Assembly (NCBI GenBank): GCA_938075415.1
Contig: CALJHC010000003.1
Location: 434,001 to 498,000, forward strand
Direction: 5' to 3'
Length of the DNA: 64,000 nt
Source: an uncultured Rubripirellula sp.
GTDB taxonomy: Bacteria; Planctomycetota; Planctomycetia; Pirellulales; Pirellulaceae
Below the pieces are notes generated by a model that worked only from the letters and a program-made list of their open reading frames with translations, was not told where the DNA came from and searched no databases. How positions within the stretch are numbered: position 1 is the stretch's first letter; every line of letters starts with the position of its first letter. The translations under genes and the position numbers were made by a program. Positions 47,801 through 57,070 of the stretch are shown piece after piece.

Positions 47801-49432
47801 TTCTTCACGTATCGAATCGATCGCCGGATTGGTGACCTGCGCAAAGAGTTGCTTGAAGTAGTCATAGATCATGCGAGGCTTGTCGCTCAAGCAAGCGATT
47901 GCGCTGTCATTACCCATCGAGCCAACAGGATCTCGCAACTGCTCGATCAGAGGTCGAAGCATAAAATTCATTGTCTCGCTGGTAAAACCAAACGCCTGCA
48001 TACGAGATAAAAGCGTTTCGCTATTGAAACCGTGTGAGTCGTGGGATTGCGGCAGATCAGAAAGGCGAATGCGTTGCTCGCGCAACCAATCTCCATATGG
48101 CTTCTTTTGAGCAAAATCGACCTTCAATTCTTCATCAGGTATCAAACGCCCCTGTTCAAAATCGACGAGGAACATCTTGCCCGGCTGAAGCCTCCCTTTT
48201 TCTTTCACCGTTTCAGGTGCGACCGGCAACACACCCACCTCACTTGCCATGATCACACGATCATCATGCGTGATGTAATATCGACTCGGACGCAAGCCAT
48301 TTCGATCAAGCGTGGCACCAATGTAGTGGCCGTCAGTGAACGCTACCGAAGCCGGTCCGTCCCAGGGTTCCATCAAGCAGGAGAAATATTCATAGAAAGC
48401 ACGTTTGTCTTCCGACATCGTCTCGTGCTTTTGCCATGCCTCGGGGACCATCATCATGATCGCCTCTTGCAGCGTACGACCGTTCATCAAGAGGAACTCA
48501 AGAACATTGTCGAAGGTCCCCGAATCACTACAATCTGGCTCAACGACTGGAAACAACTTACTCAGTTCACCACCAAATAACTCACTGCGTGCTGAACCTT
48601 CTCGGGCTTGCATCCAGTTCTTGTTGCCACGCAGGGTATTGATCTCGCCATTGTGGCTCATGAATCTCAAGGGTTGAGCGCGATCCCAACTGGGGAAAGT
48701 GTTGGTCGAAAATCGGCTGTGCACCATCGCTAGATGAGTCTCGAAATCCTCATCTCTTAAATCTGCGTAGTAAGGAAGTAACTGTGCTGGTGTCAACATT
48801 CCCTTGTAAATGATGACCTTGGTGCTGAGCGAGCAAATGTAGAACATCAAAGCCTGCTTTAGACTCTTGCTACCACGCAAACGGTGGCTCGCCTGCTTAT
48901 GAATCTTGTAGAGAGTTCGCTCGAAAGCATCGCCCTGAAGACCCTCCGCAGCAGCAACAAAAATCTGCTCAATCACCGGTTCGCTTTGTCGTGCCGTGGG
49001 ACCGACGTCGGCTAATTCAGACATCTGAGGAACTTTACGCCATCCAATGTGCGTCTGCCCCTCTTCAGCGATGAGAGACTCAACGGTTCGCTTGCACTCT
49101 TCACGTTCAGCAGAATCTTGAGGCAAGAACACCAAGCCCGCTGCGAAGCGGCCAGGTTCAGGTAAATCGACCCCAAGTTCAGACTTTGCAACCTTCTTGA
49201 GAAACTTGTGCGGTAAACCACACATCATTCCCGAACCGTCACCAGTATTGGGCTCACACCCACATGCACCCCGGTGATCCATGTTGATCAGGATCGTATC
49301 CGCATCCAAAACATTCTGATGCGACGGAAGACCTTTGATGTGCGCGATAAAACCAACTCCACATGCATCCTTCTCTTGCTGTGGATCGTAAAGGCCTTGG
49401 GCCGGTGGTAGGTGGAAGAGATTCTTCTTCAT
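44876..49432 (-). CDS. gltB: glutamate synthase large (alpha) subunit
   Basis: About 1518 residues. The start ATG at 49430-49432 gives MKKNLFHLPPAQGLYDPQQEKDACGVGFIA, where Cys24 is the glutaminase nucleophile exposed after propeptide removal; frame could start upstream at 49444 or 49465. Domains in order: class II glutaminase, central domain, FMN-binding synthase (about residues 830-1200; GGLKTGRDVVIAALLGAEEFGF) with the 3Fe-4S site CIMMRKCHLNTCPVG, then the GXGXG helix domain (residues about 1250-1450). It hydrolyses glutamine and channels ammonia to the FMN site. It forms the NADPH-GOGAT with GltD. A LysR gene sits 115 bp upstream on the same strand. Confidence 0.96.
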   Translation of the reverse strand: MKKNLFHLPPAQGLYDPQQEKDACGVGFIAHIKGLPSHQNVLDADTILINMDHRGACGCEPNTGDGSGMMCGLPHKFLKKVAKSELGVDLPEPGRFAAGLVFLPQDSAEREECKRTVESLIAEEGQTHIGWRKVPQMSELADVGPTARQSEPVIEQIFVAAAEGLQGDAFERTLYKIHKQASHRLRGSKSLKQALMFYICSLSTKVIIYKGMLTPAQLLPYYADLRDEDFETHLAMVHSRFSTNTFPSWDRAQPLRFMSHNGEINTLRGNKNWMQAREGSARSELFGGELSKLFPVVEPDCSDSGTFDNVLEFLLMNGRTLQEAIMMMVPEAWQKHETMSEDKRAFYEYFSCLMEPWDGPASVAFTDGHYIGATLDRNGLRPSRYYITHDDRVIMASEVGVLPVAPETVKEKGRLQPGKMFLVDFEQGRLIPDEELKVDFAQKKPYGDWLREQRIRLSDLPQSHDSHGFNSETLLSRMQAFGFTSETMNFMLRPLIEQLRDPVGSMGNDSAIACLSDKPRMIYDYFKQLFAQVTNPAIDSIREEVIMSLECYVGPEANLLDATPEHCHRLLIEHPILTNEEMASLKDIDHQGWKSQVIDITYSRAEGKAGLEATLDRISQEAEAAADEGIQLIVLSDRRVGQDRVPVSALLAVGAVHHHLVKQTKRTQIGLLVETGEAREVHHHCLLIGYGADGINPYLAFEALWQASRDGLLDPSFDDEKIVAAYRKGVAKGMLKVMAKMGISTLQSYKGAQIFEALGLRDEIIDKCFVGTASRIQGVSFDVVAEEAMRRHRLGYPENIDKQLGQLPNLGEYHWRAEGEKHAWSPQSISNLQLAARGNDEAAYWRFSETINQDSRNRCTLRGLLEFDEDRATPIPLEEVEPAKEIVKRFCTGAMSFGSISAESHEALAVAMNRLGGKSNTGEGGEDPIRFQAMANGDSKRSAIKQVASGRFGVTIEYLSNADEIQIKVSQGAKPGEGGELPGKKVDNNIARIRYSTPGVGLISPPPHHDIYSIEDLAQLIHDLKNANRQARISVKLVSEVGVGVIASGVAKAHADHILISGDTGGTGASPLTSIKHAGLPWELGIAETHQVLVLNDLRSRVVLQTDGGLKTGRDVVIAALLGAEEFGFSTAPLITMGCIMMRKCHLNTCPVGIATQDPDLRKKFSGKPEHVVNYLFMVAEEARQLMAKLGFRTIDEMVGRCEALKTDNAIKHWKSDGLDLTSVLMPANKPHQDVGVICSQAQDHGLEKSLDITTLLDAAQPALESGSPVVIKSPIININRTVGTILSNEVAKKYGQAGLPDETIQIELSGSAGQSLGAFLSHGITIRLEGDANDYVGKGLSGGRLIIYPSKSSTFVAENNILIGNVCLYGATSGEAYFRGRAAERFCVRNSGAKTVVEGVGDHGCEYMTGGRVVVLGPTGRNFAAGMSGGIAYIWDQQGDFNLNCNLALVELESIENAEEEAEVKGMIENHHRYTDSSVAAAALADWQTFKSQCVKVMPVDYKRVLKELAQQQVASQ

Positions 49433-49558
49433 TGCTTCTTTCATCAGTTCGGACAATCTTGCCAATTATTCGTTTCTAATTCCGTTTGTTGATCAAACCG
49501 AGATCGATAAGATCGGAGCCTCGGAATGTCAGAGACTCCCAGCCAATCGTGATCCGAC

Positions 49559-50533
49559 CTAGGCGACAACTGAGGTCCCCTCTGGAGTTTCCATCGTTGT
49601 GTTTCCCATGGAATGCTTCCCGCTGCCAGATCTCACACTCTTTCCTGAGTCCAACGGCCGCCCTAGAAGGAGTGAACCAAATTCACTCACCGCTCGGCTG
49701 AGACGACCCGCCCTGCGATAAATGATGCCCAAGGGGCGTGTCATTCGTAACTCGCGACAAGCTACCACCCTCAGAGACCCGTTGGCCGTCTCGCGACGAA
49801 CCGCCGCCTCGGGGACGATACCAATCCCTCGATTCGCTTGAATTGCTCGAATCATCGAGTCCGCGTTGTCAAATTCCATCCTGACGTTGACCGCGATCCC
49901 AGCTCGAGCCAAACATTGATCAATTTCACGACGCAATTTCAATCCTCGATCAAATCCAATCATGTCGAGTGACTGCAGTTGAGACAGCGATACCTCATGC
50001 TGACTCGCTAACGAATGCTCCGACGAACAAACAACCCGCATGGGCTCCTGCTGCCATGGCACACTTTGAAGGTGTTTGGTGCTTTTCGGGTAACTGACCA
50101 AACCCAAATCGACCGTACCCTCTTTGACCATCTCTACAACGCGATCATTCGCCCCAAACTCTGTCTTGACATCAACCTCAGGATGCACGCGTGCGAACGC
50201 ATCAGAGGCTTCTGGCATGTAACTAAGTCCTACCGATACGATCGTCCCGACCGTAATCTGGCCGCTCAAACGCTCGCCAGTCGTTCTCACCTCTCGCTGC
50301 AATCGCTCATAGTTGCGAAGAATGCCGCGTAACCCAGACAGATAAAGCTTGCCGGCCTCGGTCAAAATCAAAGGACGCTTGGAACGATTAATCAGCTGGA
50401 CACCCACTGATTCCTCTAAGTGTTGAATTGCCTGACTCGCCGCACTCTGCGTCATATGATGGACGGCAGCAGCCTGCGAAAAGCTGCGCTGTTCAGCAAC
50501 CGTGCAAAACAATTCGAGTGTCCGAAAATTCAA
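49559..50533 (-). CDS. LysR-family transcriptional regulator
   Basis: 324 residues. The N-terminal helix-turn-helix is RTLELFCTVAEQRSFSQAAAVHHMTQSAASQAIQHLEE (about residues 3-41). The effector domain has TVGTIVSVGLSYMPEASDAF, GTVDLGLVSYP and ANRGIGIVPEAAV. It lies directly upstream of gltB on the same strand with 126 bp between stop and the gltB ATG, so it may control gltBD, like GltC, or may share the transcript. A 6-bp inverted repeat of the LysR type lies just before its own ATG. The effector is unknown. Confidence 0.92.
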   Translation of the reverse strand: MNFRTLELFCTVAEQRSFSQAAAVHHMTQSAASQAIQHLEESVGVQLINRSKRPLILTEAGKLYLSGLRGILRNYERLQREVRTTGERLSGQITVGTIVSVGLSYMPEASDAFARVHPEVDVKTEFGANDRVVEMVKEGTVDLGLVSYPKSTKHLQSVPWQQEPMRVVCSSEHSLASQHEVSLSQLQSLDMIGFDRGLKLRREIDQCLARAGIAVNVRMEFDNADSMIRAIQANRGIGIVPEAAVRRETANGSLRVVACRELRMTRPLGIIYRRAGRLSRAVSEFGSLLLGRPLDSGKSVRSGSGKHSMGNTTMETPEGTSVVA

Positions 50534-51528
50534 CCGCCCCGCCTTTTGCAGTATTAGAAATACTAATATTCAAGTTTTGCTTCAAAAATCATACTTATGA
50601 AAGGTAGGCGTTCTCATATGGCTCGTCAAGCCTTCGCAGTGAAGCAGTTCGCTGATCGCTAAACCATAAGAGCAACCCTTTGCTCTCTCAAAACAACGGC
50701 TGTTAACAAATCGCGGGAAGAAAAAGCCATGCAATAACGGCCGGCTCGGTGCGTTGGACCAGAACAACCCAAACTCGATTGGTTCGAGAAGCCCTCAACC
50801 GCCCAGCTGCCAGCGTCAGAGCTTGGAGTGCCGCTGCTGCCCCAAACCCCAATTACAATCACCGACTTCTGATTCCTCATCAGAAATGAATCTCACACCG
50901 ACCGCTGAAAACCGTGGGCGGGCATTCAGATCACTCGATTCCGACGAGATGGCAGAAGCTTACGGTGGCGCGCGAATCGGCTGATGCATTGCTTGAGCGT
51001 CTGTCGAAATTGACTTGCCCCGCGTGAGACCCCGAACCTCCGAGCATCAACTCCAAGAGGCTTCACCGGACTCTCGAAACGGCAAATTCACCCACCCTTG
51101 CTGATCCGGGTGATGCTCGGAGCAACTGTTTCCCCACCCTGAAAAGACTTCAGCAATGGTGTCGGGCGATCAAAGATGACAAACCCACGGAGAGTGAATC
51201 TGCACCGCTGGTGAAACACTTAAACTTTTGCCTTCAGGGATGAAGCAACGATCCACTGCTAGCTTGAGCAGCCTGAAAACGGAGACGACTGACCGGAGCG
51301 GTTCAAAATAAATGATCGCGAGCGGGCTCTTGATTCCTATTGAGGGAAACCGCGAATAGGCAGCCTGACTAAGATCAGACCCGAGAATTGGTACTGAAGC
51401 GTCTCGCAAGAACAGAATCAAGAATCACAGACGCTCCGCGCTGACTATGGCTCCGACTAACTCTTTAACGTCTTCAGCAAGCGACTTTAGTCGCAGACAA
51501 AAATCAGTGAATCCGCCGAAACAATGTT
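50534..51528. other. 995-bp intergenic region
   Basis: Between the LysR gene and hemDE. Apart from the LysR-type box at 50552-50568 and a GCGAC/GTCGC hairpin near 51481-51494 after the hemDE stop, I found nothing certain. A plus-strand frame at 50754-50984 ends in a small peptide but has no support. Confidence 0.4.
50552..50568. promoter_or_regulatory. LysR-type box upstream of the LysR gene
   Basis: TATTAG - 5 bases - CTAATA is a perfect inverted repeat. The T at 50554 and the A at 50566 fit T-N11-A, the LysR family consensus. It lies about 19 bases upstream of the regulator's ATG, suggesting autoregulation. Confidence 0.6.
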
Positions 51529-53445
51529 TTAGTCTCTTCTGGAGAGCTCTTTGACAGACTCAACCAATGCGATGGCATGGTCTACCGGCGTCTCTTTATG
51601 AATCCCGTGCCCGAGGTTAAAGATATGTCCATCGAGACCCTTGACAGATTCCAGGAGGGAAGCAACTTCCTCTCGAATGACATCAGGATCCGCCAAAAGT
51701 ACAGCCGGATCCAAATTGCCCTGGACCGGACAATCGTGCCCAATCCGTTTCCAAGCAACGTCCAAGGGGACTCGCCAATCCACCCCAACCACCGTGCGAC
51801 GGTCTATTCGCATCAATGGCAAAAGCTCAGGATTTCCCGTTGCGAAATTGATCACAGGTACACCCGGGGTGATACCGGCAATGATCTGCTTCATCCAAGG
51901 CAAAACAAAACGCACATAATCGGTTGACGAAAGGCAGCCCGCCCAACTGTCAAAGAGCTGAACGCACTGGGCGCCAGCGCCAATCTGCAAATTCAAATAA
52001 GTCGTGATGGCAAAAGAGAGTTTCTCCATCAAGATTTCCCAAGTCCCATCATTTGCCCGCATAAGCTTCTTGGTATTCAGATAGGTTCGACTACCGCCTC
52101 CCTCGATTGCGTAACTGGCAAGCGTGAAAGGCGAGCCAGCAAACCCAATGACGGGAATTCCCTCTGGTAGATCAGCTCTCGTATGACGCACTGTCTCGTA
52201 GACAAAATCGAGTTCCTGCGGATTTTCTAGATCACGGATACCCTTCACTCCGTCACGATCTCGAACTGGATTGTGGATCACGGGTCCATCGCCAGCGGCA
52301 AATTCCAAATCAAATCCAAGCGGAACCAGGATTGGCAGCAGGTCCGAAAAAATGATCGCTGCATCCACGCCGAGTCGATCGACAGCAGTGCACATCACCT
52401 CGCTACATAATTGCGGGTTATGGCACAGCTCTAAAAAGGAATGTTTCGCCCGAACCTCTCGGTATTCTTGCATGTACCGCCCAGCCTGACGCATCATCCA
52501 GACGGGGGTACGTTCGGTAGCCTCACCTCGACAAGCTCGGACGAAGAGACTTTGATCGGAAGGATGCTTAATTGACTGAGAGCTTGGAGCCATGATTTGC
52601 CATCGTCGTTTGGATTTCACAAGCGGCACACCTCGCTCGGCCGCTTGCACAACTAAATGCCCCATCTTGGGGTGTGTTGGCTCCAAATCAACGTGAATTT
52701 CACATTCTTCGAGCATTTGTGAAGTCGTGGGTCCGATTGAAGCGATCACCGTTCCCCGAAGCCCCTCCCGAAGAGGATCGACGAGCTGCAATCGATCTGC
52801 CGTTCGCAACAAATTCACCACCTGATGGGCACTTGTCACTAGCAAAAGATCTCTTTGCCCCGCCGCAAGTGCTCGAACATTTTCTTCCAGCAAGGTCGGA
52901 TCCACCGGAAGCTCCCATCCATAAACTCTTACCGGCTCAACAGTTGCGCCGCGAGCTTCCAGTCCAGCCACCAAGGAAGCGTTGGAAACCCCATACTCTT
53001 GCAGCCCAACCACCTGATTGGCAATTGAAACCTGCGCATCGATGGTTTGAAGCAACTCTCTCCAAGTATTGGGCTCGGGAACTCGGTGCGTTGGGGTCAA
53101 ACCGAACTCCCTCATGGCAGCGACCGGTTTAGGGCCCCTGCAAATGGTCGTCACATCGGAGAGCGCATCGAGAAATCGCTGCTTATCGAGGTGCGGCTCA
53201 ATCGCTCGAATTAAGTAACGAAAACCAACACCCGTGGTCAGAATCACGACTCCAACCTGACCGGTGATCAGCCGATAGGCAAAATCAATCGCTTCACGAT
53301 TCGGCTCAACAGGCACCTCACGCATTGAGGGACTGACAAAAGGCTCCCCACCATACTTTTGAATCATGCGTTCCATGTCTCCAGCTCGCCGACTTTCCAA
53401 AGCAGCAACTCGACAGCCCATGAAGTTGTTTGATTTCGATGACAT
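51529..53445 (-). CDS. uroporphyrinogen-III synthase fused to uroporphyrinogen decarboxylase
   Basis: 638 residues. Residues about 1-275 are HemD-like: CRVAALESRRAGDMERMIQKYGG, VVILTTGVGFRYLIRAI, PVRVYGWELP, LLLVTSAHQVVNLLRTA and VIASIGPTTSQMLEE. Residues about 285-638 are HemE: PVWMMRQAGRYMQEYREVR with the substrate-binding Arg cluster, AAIIFSDLLPILVPLGFDLEF with the catalytic Asp, GFAGSPFTLASYAIEGGGSR, QLFDSWAGCLS, VDWRVPLDVAW and FNLGHGIHKETPVDHAI. These are consecutive enzymes: HemD makes uroporphyrinogen III, HemE decarboxylates it to coproporphyrinogen III. No stop interrupts the frame. An internal ATG at 52591-52593 could start a separate HemE, but no strong ribosome site precedes it. 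Confidence 0.92.
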   Translation of the reverse strand: MSSKSNNFMGCRVAALESRRAGDMERMIQKYGGEPFVSPSMREVPVEPNREAIDFAYRLITGQVGVVILTTGVGFRYLIRAIEPHLDKQRFLDALSDVTTICRGPKPVAAMREFGLTPTHRVPEPNTWRELLQTIDAQVSIANQVVGLQEYGVSNASLVAGLEARGATVEPVRVYGWELPVDPTLLEENVRALAAGQRDLLLVTSAHQVVNLLRTADRLQLVDPLREGLRGTVIASIGPTTSQMLEECEIHVDLEPTHPKMGHLVVQAAERGVPLVKSKRRWQIMAPSSQSIKHPSDQSLFVRACRGEATERTPVWMMRQAGRYMQEYREVRAKHSFLELCHNPQLCSEVMCTAVDRLGVDAAIIFSDLLPILVPLGFDLEFAAGDGPVIHNPVRDRDGVKGIRDLENPQELDFVYETVRHTRADLPEGIPVIGFAGSPFTLASYAIEGGGSRTYLNTKKLMRANDGTWEILMEKLSFAITTYLNLQIGAGAQCVQLFDSWAGCLSSTDYVRFVLPWMKQIIAGITPGVPVINFATGNPELLPLMRIDRRTVVGVDWRVPLDVAWKRIGHDCPVQGNLDPAVLLADPDVIREEVASLLESVKGLDGHIFNLGHGIHKETPVDHAIALVESVKELSRRD

Positions 53446-53719
53446 CTTTTCGATTCAGATTACGTGATAAAGTAGCCAAGAGACTCGTGGCAGATTGTAG
53501 AGAAAGCCCTTGAAGTTAGGATATGACGCAACCTTCAGGCCGGACAGGACGATCGTGAAACAAAGTCAAATACAGAGCAACCGCGTAGCTCGATCGCCTT
53601 CTATCTTCTCCATCCAACAAGTCCCAACGTTTCAGAAGACCTGAATCATTCATCATTGATTACGCAGCTCGGTTGATTTTTCCAACAATTGATTCAGTAA
53701 CCCAATCCCGACGGACATC

Positions 53720-54376
53720 ATGCCTCGAAGTTCCCTAAGACGCCCCGGACAGGATCTTGACCTGTCAAAACACCTCATCCAAGCGGATGATCTTCCCGAG
53801 ACAATCTCGAGTGAAAACCTATTTGGTGATCATCGCCCCCTGGAACTGGAGATCGGGTCGGGTAAAGGCTTATTCATGATGAACGCGGCCAGTACTAACC
53901 CGGAGCATGTCTTTTTGGGGGTCGAAATCATCGGCAAGTACGCCAAACATGCAGCAGCAAAACTGGCATCTTCTCAATGCTCTAATGCTAAAATGGTCAG
54001 CGGAAACGCTGAACCTTTACTCTCAAAAGCAATATCGGCAGCAAGCCTCGAAGCGGTTCACGTTTACTTCCCGGATCCTTGGTGGAAAAAACGACACCGT
54101 AAAAGACGTGTCTTGAATGAATCGAGTATCCGGAACCTCACTCGCTGTCTTCGACCGGGGGGTCGATTCCACTTTTGGACCGATGTACTTGATTATTTTG
54201 AAAACACGGTGGAACTGATCGCGGAGATCGCCCCAATCCTCGGCATTCCAATTCCCGAGGATGAAATTGCTGCAGCTCATGACCTTGACTACCGAACCCA
54301 CTTTGAACGCCGAAGTCGGCAGAATCAAATTCCGGTCTATCGAGTTCGCTATATCAAACGCGATGAACACCAATGA
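53720..54376 (+). CDS. trmB: tRNA (guanine-N7)-methyltransferase
   Basis: 218 residues. The SAM site is PLELEIGSGKGLFM. EIIGKYAKHAAAKLA, VHVYFPDPWWKKRHRKRRVLN (the TrmB signature FPDPWpKkrH.KRR) and PGGRFHFWTDVLDYFE are the other blocks. The C-terminal substrate region is THFERRSRQNQIPVYRVRY. It makes m7G46 in tRNA variable loops. ATG at 53720; single-gene unit, converging on the tolC-like gene. Confidence 0.94.
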   Translation: MPRSSLRRPGQDLDLSKHLIQADDLPETISSENLFGDHRPLELEIGSGKGLFMMNAASTNPEHVFLGVEIIGKYAKHAAAKLASSQCSNAKMVSGNAEPLLSKAISAASLEAVHVYFPDPWWKKRHRKRRVLNESSIRNLTRCLRPGGRFHFWTDVLDYFENTVELIAEIAPILGIPIPEDEIAAAHDLDYRTHFERRSRQNQIPVYRVRYIKRDEHQ

Positions 54377-54475
54377 CATCAACGACTGCGTCGACCTCGA
54401 AGACACCAGGCATGATTGGATTGCAGGATTGAACATTCACTCATGGCCGACCGGGGCAGGGTAGGGAAGAGTGCT

Positions 54476-56464
54476 TTAGGGATCCACAGAGAGATCCTTG
54501 ACATGCACTTCTTCAACCTCCAATGCTGATTGATCCTCAGTATCTTCATCAACTGGCAGCGTTGCCTGAACCTCAGATGGATCAAAGGCCGAGCGATCAA
54601 CGGGGTTAGCTAGTTTGACCTTCCCCGACTCGGTTCTCGGGGTGAGGTATCTGCCGACCTGATGTGCACTGAGTTCTGCACCCTGATCCCACGGCCCTTC
54701 CAGCATTTGCACTTGGTTGTAGGCTAACAATGAGCCTTTCTCTCGATGAAAATTTCGGATCGAGAGATTGTATTCCGACAGGGATCGATAGAAGTCAGTT
54801 GCACTGTTAACGACCTGACGCTGCGCTTGCAAAAGAAAGTTAATGGAGTCGCTGCCTTGCTCATAACGTATTCGCAATACGTCAACCTGATTCAGGTCGG
54901 ATTGCAAACGGTTGTAGTTTGTTTCCATCAACTCATGTCGTGTCTCCACATCACGAGCTGCATTGGAGAGCAGGTGGCTAGCTTGATACTCAGCCTGATC
55001 CAAGAGCGCGTGTTCCCGCTTCAGATTCAACTTGGCGTGGGCGACCGCTGAGCCTGCCGCTCGAAACCCGACAGGATAAGTCAGCTCAATACCCGCTTGC
55101 CACTCTTGATAGTTTCCATCAAAAATATTTTCGTAAAAACCTGGAACCAGATGATCACCAATACCTTGATAACGGTACTGACCTAAAAAATCTAAACGCG
55201 GTCGGTAATTCATTTTTGCCGCAACAAGTTCAAGTTCGCGACGCTGCACTTGCATTTTTTGCTGTCGAATTTCAACACGTCGCTGCAAAGCCTGAGCCAG
55301 TGAACTGCGCCAGTCAAACACAACTTTTGCATCCATTGGTTCGGTGGTTGGCTTAATGAGAGAACCATCCGTTGCGGGTAATCCAACCAAGTATCGAAGC
55401 TGTTGCTCTGATTCATACAAACCTGACTGACCAGCCAAGGCTGTTTTGACTTGGGCATCAAACTGATAGTACTGCGACCGGGCCTGCGCTTCGTCATCGG
55501 CGCGACCAGTTCCAACGTCAAGTCGGGCTTTCTGAATTTGCCATGTCTGCAGCGATGCTTCCCTTGCCTTGACCGTTGTATCGAGCAGTCGGTAGGCAGT
55601 TACAAGATTCCAATAAGCCTGCTCAACATCCGCAACCACCTGAATCACGCCAGTCTCAAACTCCGCGAGTGATACATCTTCGTTGATTCTCGCGATTAAT
55701 ACTCCGTTGTACTGACCGACTCGGGAATTGGGACCCGCAATTCGGTTGTAGGTGGTTCCAGCTCCCTGCAACAGAGGCTGCCTCCATTCCGCCTCTAGCC
55801 AACCGGTGAAGGCACTTGGAAAGAGTCGGAAATCAAATCCGTTCCCCACACCCTGATTACTGCGTCGATAATTAACGACATGACGCAAAGCAAAACTGGC
55901 TCCCGTCGCCGTAGTCTTGCTCAACTCACCATTGAAAAGTGAGGAATTGGCTTCCACAACGGATGGCTGGCCGAACGCCTGCTGTGAATTCCTGGGTGTA
56001 TCGTTGTTTGACCAATTAAGCTGCTGGCGGTACTGAGCGTCGAAAGCGCTCAATGCCGCTTCGGTTCCCTGTGCCGATGCAGAAGTGATCCCCGGGTCAT
56101 ACTTGGTGACAACCGACTGCGGCGCTAACCTGGCGTTAAAAGTAGTTCCAGCGCGTCGAAGAACGGGTCGGTTAGTGAGCGCCTGCCGAACCGCGTCCTG
56201 CAACGTCATCTCCAGCGATGGCAACTCAGAGGGATCCTCAAAGGAGAAGGGCTGGACTGTCTCGACCGTAGCGGTGCGACTCTCTGAATCAATCGCATCA
56301 ATCTCGGGGTATTCGATATTGAGGCCAAAATCGTCGTGGTACGACTTTGTCGTATCTCTGGGTCCCTCAGGAACCGCTTGCCTAAGCAAGCCGCACCCCA
56401 CCAAGCATGTCATGCAGCATGCAAGGCCAAAACCGACCACAGGTACGGGAAACATCCGTTTCAC
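54476..56464 (-). CDS. TolC-family outer-membrane efflux lipoprotein
   Basis: About 662 residues from the GTG at 56462-56464; ATG at 56453-56455 is the alternative. The start gives KRMFPVPVVGFGLACCMTCLVGC with lipobox LVGC. TolC-family features: a SLEMTLQDAVRQALTNRP start block, NRIAGPNSRVGQYNGVL, the long helix VIQVVADVEQAYWNLVTAYRLL, VGTGRADDEAQARSQYYQF, and the second repeat RRVEIRQQKMQVQRRELELVAA with RYEQGSDSINFLLQAQRQVVNSATDFYRSL. Longer than usual by about 180 residues, partly in an acidic polar C-terminal tail. No pump gene lies next to it. It converges on trmB and is divergent from the trypsin fusion gene. Confidence 0.88.
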   Translation of the reverse strand: MKRMFPVPVVGFGLACCMTCLVGCGLLRQAVPEGPRDTTKSYHDDFGLNIEYPEIDAIDSESRTATVETVQPFSFEDPSELPSLEMTLQDAVRQALTNRPVLRRAGTTFNARLAPQSVVTKYDPGITSASAQGTEAALSAFDAQYRQQLNWSNNDTPRNSQQAFGQPSVVEANSSLFNGELSKTTATGASFALRHVVNYRRSNQGVGNGFDFRLFPSAFTGWLEAEWRQPLLQGAGTTYNRIAGPNSRVGQYNGVLIARINEDVSLAEFETGVIQVVADVEQAYWNLVTAYRLLDTTVKAREASLQTWQIQKARLDVGTGRADDEAQARSQYYQFDAQVKTALAGQSGLYESEQQLRYLVGLPATDGSLIKPTTEPMDAKVVFDWRSSLAQALQRRVEIRQQKMQVQRRELELVAAKMNYRPRLDFLGQYRYQGIGDHLVPGFYENIFDGNYQEWQAGIELTYPVGFRAAGSAVAHAKLNLKREHALLDQAEYQASHLLSNAARDVETRHELMETNYNRLQSDLNQVDVLRIRYEQGSDSINFLLQAQRQVVNSATDFYRSLSEYNLSIRNFHREKGSLLAYNQVQMLEGPWDQGAELSAHQVGRYLTPRTESGKVKLANPVDRSAFDPSEVQATLPVDEDTEDQSALEVEEVHVKDLSVDP

Positions 56465-57070
56465 GTTGAATGCAGACCCCCGGTCTGGTCTTGAAGGCGA
56501 CCATTTCTTGCTGCATTTCGAATGCAAGTTTTGGTTCGGCGAAGGGGAACTTGGCATGACGGACTGTCAACAGTAAGAATTCTCATGTCGCCGCTTCGTC
56601 GGAACAATCCGAACTCGAGTTATAAGCGGGAACATCCACAGATCCGGTATCGGTGGTTTATCCGTCAATATTGGAGGAACCCATCTGTATCCAACCATAA
56701 CCTGTAACCCGCAAACACAACCCAGTCCGACCAAACCAACCCATGGCCGCTGTCGGCTCTTTCAGCAAACGGCAAACGAATCGAGGGCCCCCAATGGCCA
56801 AGGCTTACCCCTCTGGTTTGGATGCTGCCTTCCCCTCAACTCCCAGATCTACCAGCAAATACCAAATCAAGTGATTCGCGTGGCTCCATGACGTTTCGGA
56901 TCCACTTGATCATTTGTGGCGAGCCAGGGGTCCATCTGACACTGAAGGAGGTGCTAAAGCATTTCGTTCCGATTTTCAAAGTTCGCCGCTATCATCCCAT
57001 TCCGTTTTTGTGCTGCGAGTAAGATAAAAGCATCGTTCTTCAGTCCTAATACCATTGATTGGAATTTGAG
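56465..57070. other. divergent intergenic region
   Basis: About 600 bp between the TolC-like gene and the protease fusion gene. Promoters in both directions expected. No gene, strong hairpin or repeat identified. Confidence 0.35.

Noticed and set aside
50754-50984. 76-codon plus-strand frame ending in AEAYGGARIG
   Set aside because: No ribosome site, no domain and biased composition; it is possible that only the last 32 codons are a small peptide, but there is no evidence.
51170-51421. 83-codon minus-strand frame after hemDE
   Set aside because: Not supported by a ribosome site or any recognisable motif; it lies in the AT/GC-neutral gap after the hemDE stop.
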